NCBI RefSeq assembly: GCF_002797445.1
Contig: NZ_PGEP01000001.1
Coordinates: forward strand, 3,596,501 to 3,660,500
Direction: 5' to 3'
Source: Acidovorax sp. 69
GTDB lineage: Bacteria; Pseudomonadota; Gammaproteobacteria; Burkholderiales; Burkholderiaceae_C
Length of the DNA: 64,000 nucleotides
Below, one piece after another: positions 63,818-64,000 of this stretch; the stretch's first letter is position 1; every line of letters starts with the position of its first letter. The notes under the pieces are model-generated. The model was not told where the DNA came from. It saw only the letters and a list, made by a program, of their open reading frames with translations, and searched no databases. The position numbers and the translations under genes are program-made.

Positions 63818-63930
63818 AAAACAATCCTTCAGGGAACCGGCAACACCACGAGGCGCTGCCACCAGCAGCCTTGCAGTCTAAAACAAGGCGGTATCAGGAC
63901 GCTCGCACCGTCGGGTGCCAAGGACTGATG

Positions 63931-64000
63931 TCAGGCCTTCAATTCCATCACCGTGCCCCAGGGCACGCCCAGCAGCGCCTCGTAGTGCGCCACCACCACC
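63931..64000 (-). CDS. C-terminal end of an unidentified gene (cut by window edge)
   Basis: On the minus strand a stop at 63931-63933 closes a frame open to the right edge. The last residues read VVVAHYEALLGVPWGTVMEL then KA. They look protein-like and codon use is typical, but 22 residues are too few to name a family. Confidence 0.4.
   Translation of the reverse strand, partial: VVVAHYEALLGVPWGTVMELKA

Noticed and set aside
1..64000. CRISPR array, tRNA or rRNA genes, prophage or integrated plasmid
   Set aside because: I looked for regularly spaced direct repeats, tRNA-like cloverleaf ends, integrase or phage structural genes and saw none; a tRNA scan could not be run.

Overview
The window is high-GC DNA from a betaproteobacterium, most likely a Comamonadaceae member close to Acidovorax. 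This is inferred from gene content, protein character and the rpsU-yqeY, darP-pmbA and nirD-nasA-ybiB-cobA layouts; no rRNA or other phylogenetic marker was available for a search. I see no prophage, no CRISPR array, no tRNA or rRNA gene and no intact insertion sequence. It reads as a chromosomal segment of housekeeping genes mixed with a heavy load of signalling genes.

Layout. 1-6526 is an assimilatory nitrate/nitrite block (nirD, nasA, ybiB, cobA) bracketed by two PilJ-type P-box proteins, one cut by the window edge and one a membrane-free mini-chemoreceptor. 6552-11523 holds a thioesterase, a sterol-desaturase-type membrane hydroxylase, a DUF4124 protein, an orphan branched-chain-type binding protein and a BaiN-like flavoprotein. 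11564-14824 is a large GGDEF-EAL protein. 15100-23030 is housekeeping: rpsU with a structured leader, yqeY, wrbA, pmbA, darP, mog, cysE, trmJ and suhB. 23234-31857 is a cyclic-di-GMP/phosphorelay block on the minus strand (GGDEF-EAL, a 1614-residue hybrid kinase, HD-GYP regulator). 32055-37957 has mutS, a secreted lipase-like lipoprotein, an orphan Anbu proteasome-like peptidase and a hydrolase. 38129-40455 is a translationally coupled pair of a CruF-like carotenoid protein and an MpaB/Lcp-like oxygenase. 40476-44058 is a tandem pair of 7TM-DISM diguanylate cyclases; the first is frameshifted at a run of eight G. 44195-48909 has a flavin oxidase, another GGDEF protein, MipA/OmpV and UppP. 49010-58113 is a full mdtABC-type RND efflux operon with its own outer-membrane channel. 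58450-63172 is a run of small membrane proteins ending in a LytS/LytTR two-component pair, followed by a LysE exporter and a cut-off gene.

How the genes work together. NasA reduces nitrate to nitrite; NirD is the small subunit of the nitrite reductase whose large subunit should lie upstream; CobA makes the siroheme precursor that reductase needs. Mog serves molybdenum cofactor, which NasA uses. Five GGDEF proteins (two also EAL) plus one HD-GYP protein make cyclic-di-GMP turnover the dominant regulatory theme.

The most unusual signal is not a gene. It is a dispersed AT-rich imperfect palindrome with half-sites close to GATAGCTGCTAGCGCTT. I find about eleven copies. Five are intergenic, one of them a perfect 15-bp hairpin between convergent genes. 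Six lie inside conserved genes (ybiB, the BaiN-like gene, trmJ, mutS and both genes of the LytS/LytTR pair), where they are read through in frame and encode extra, low-conservation peptide segments.
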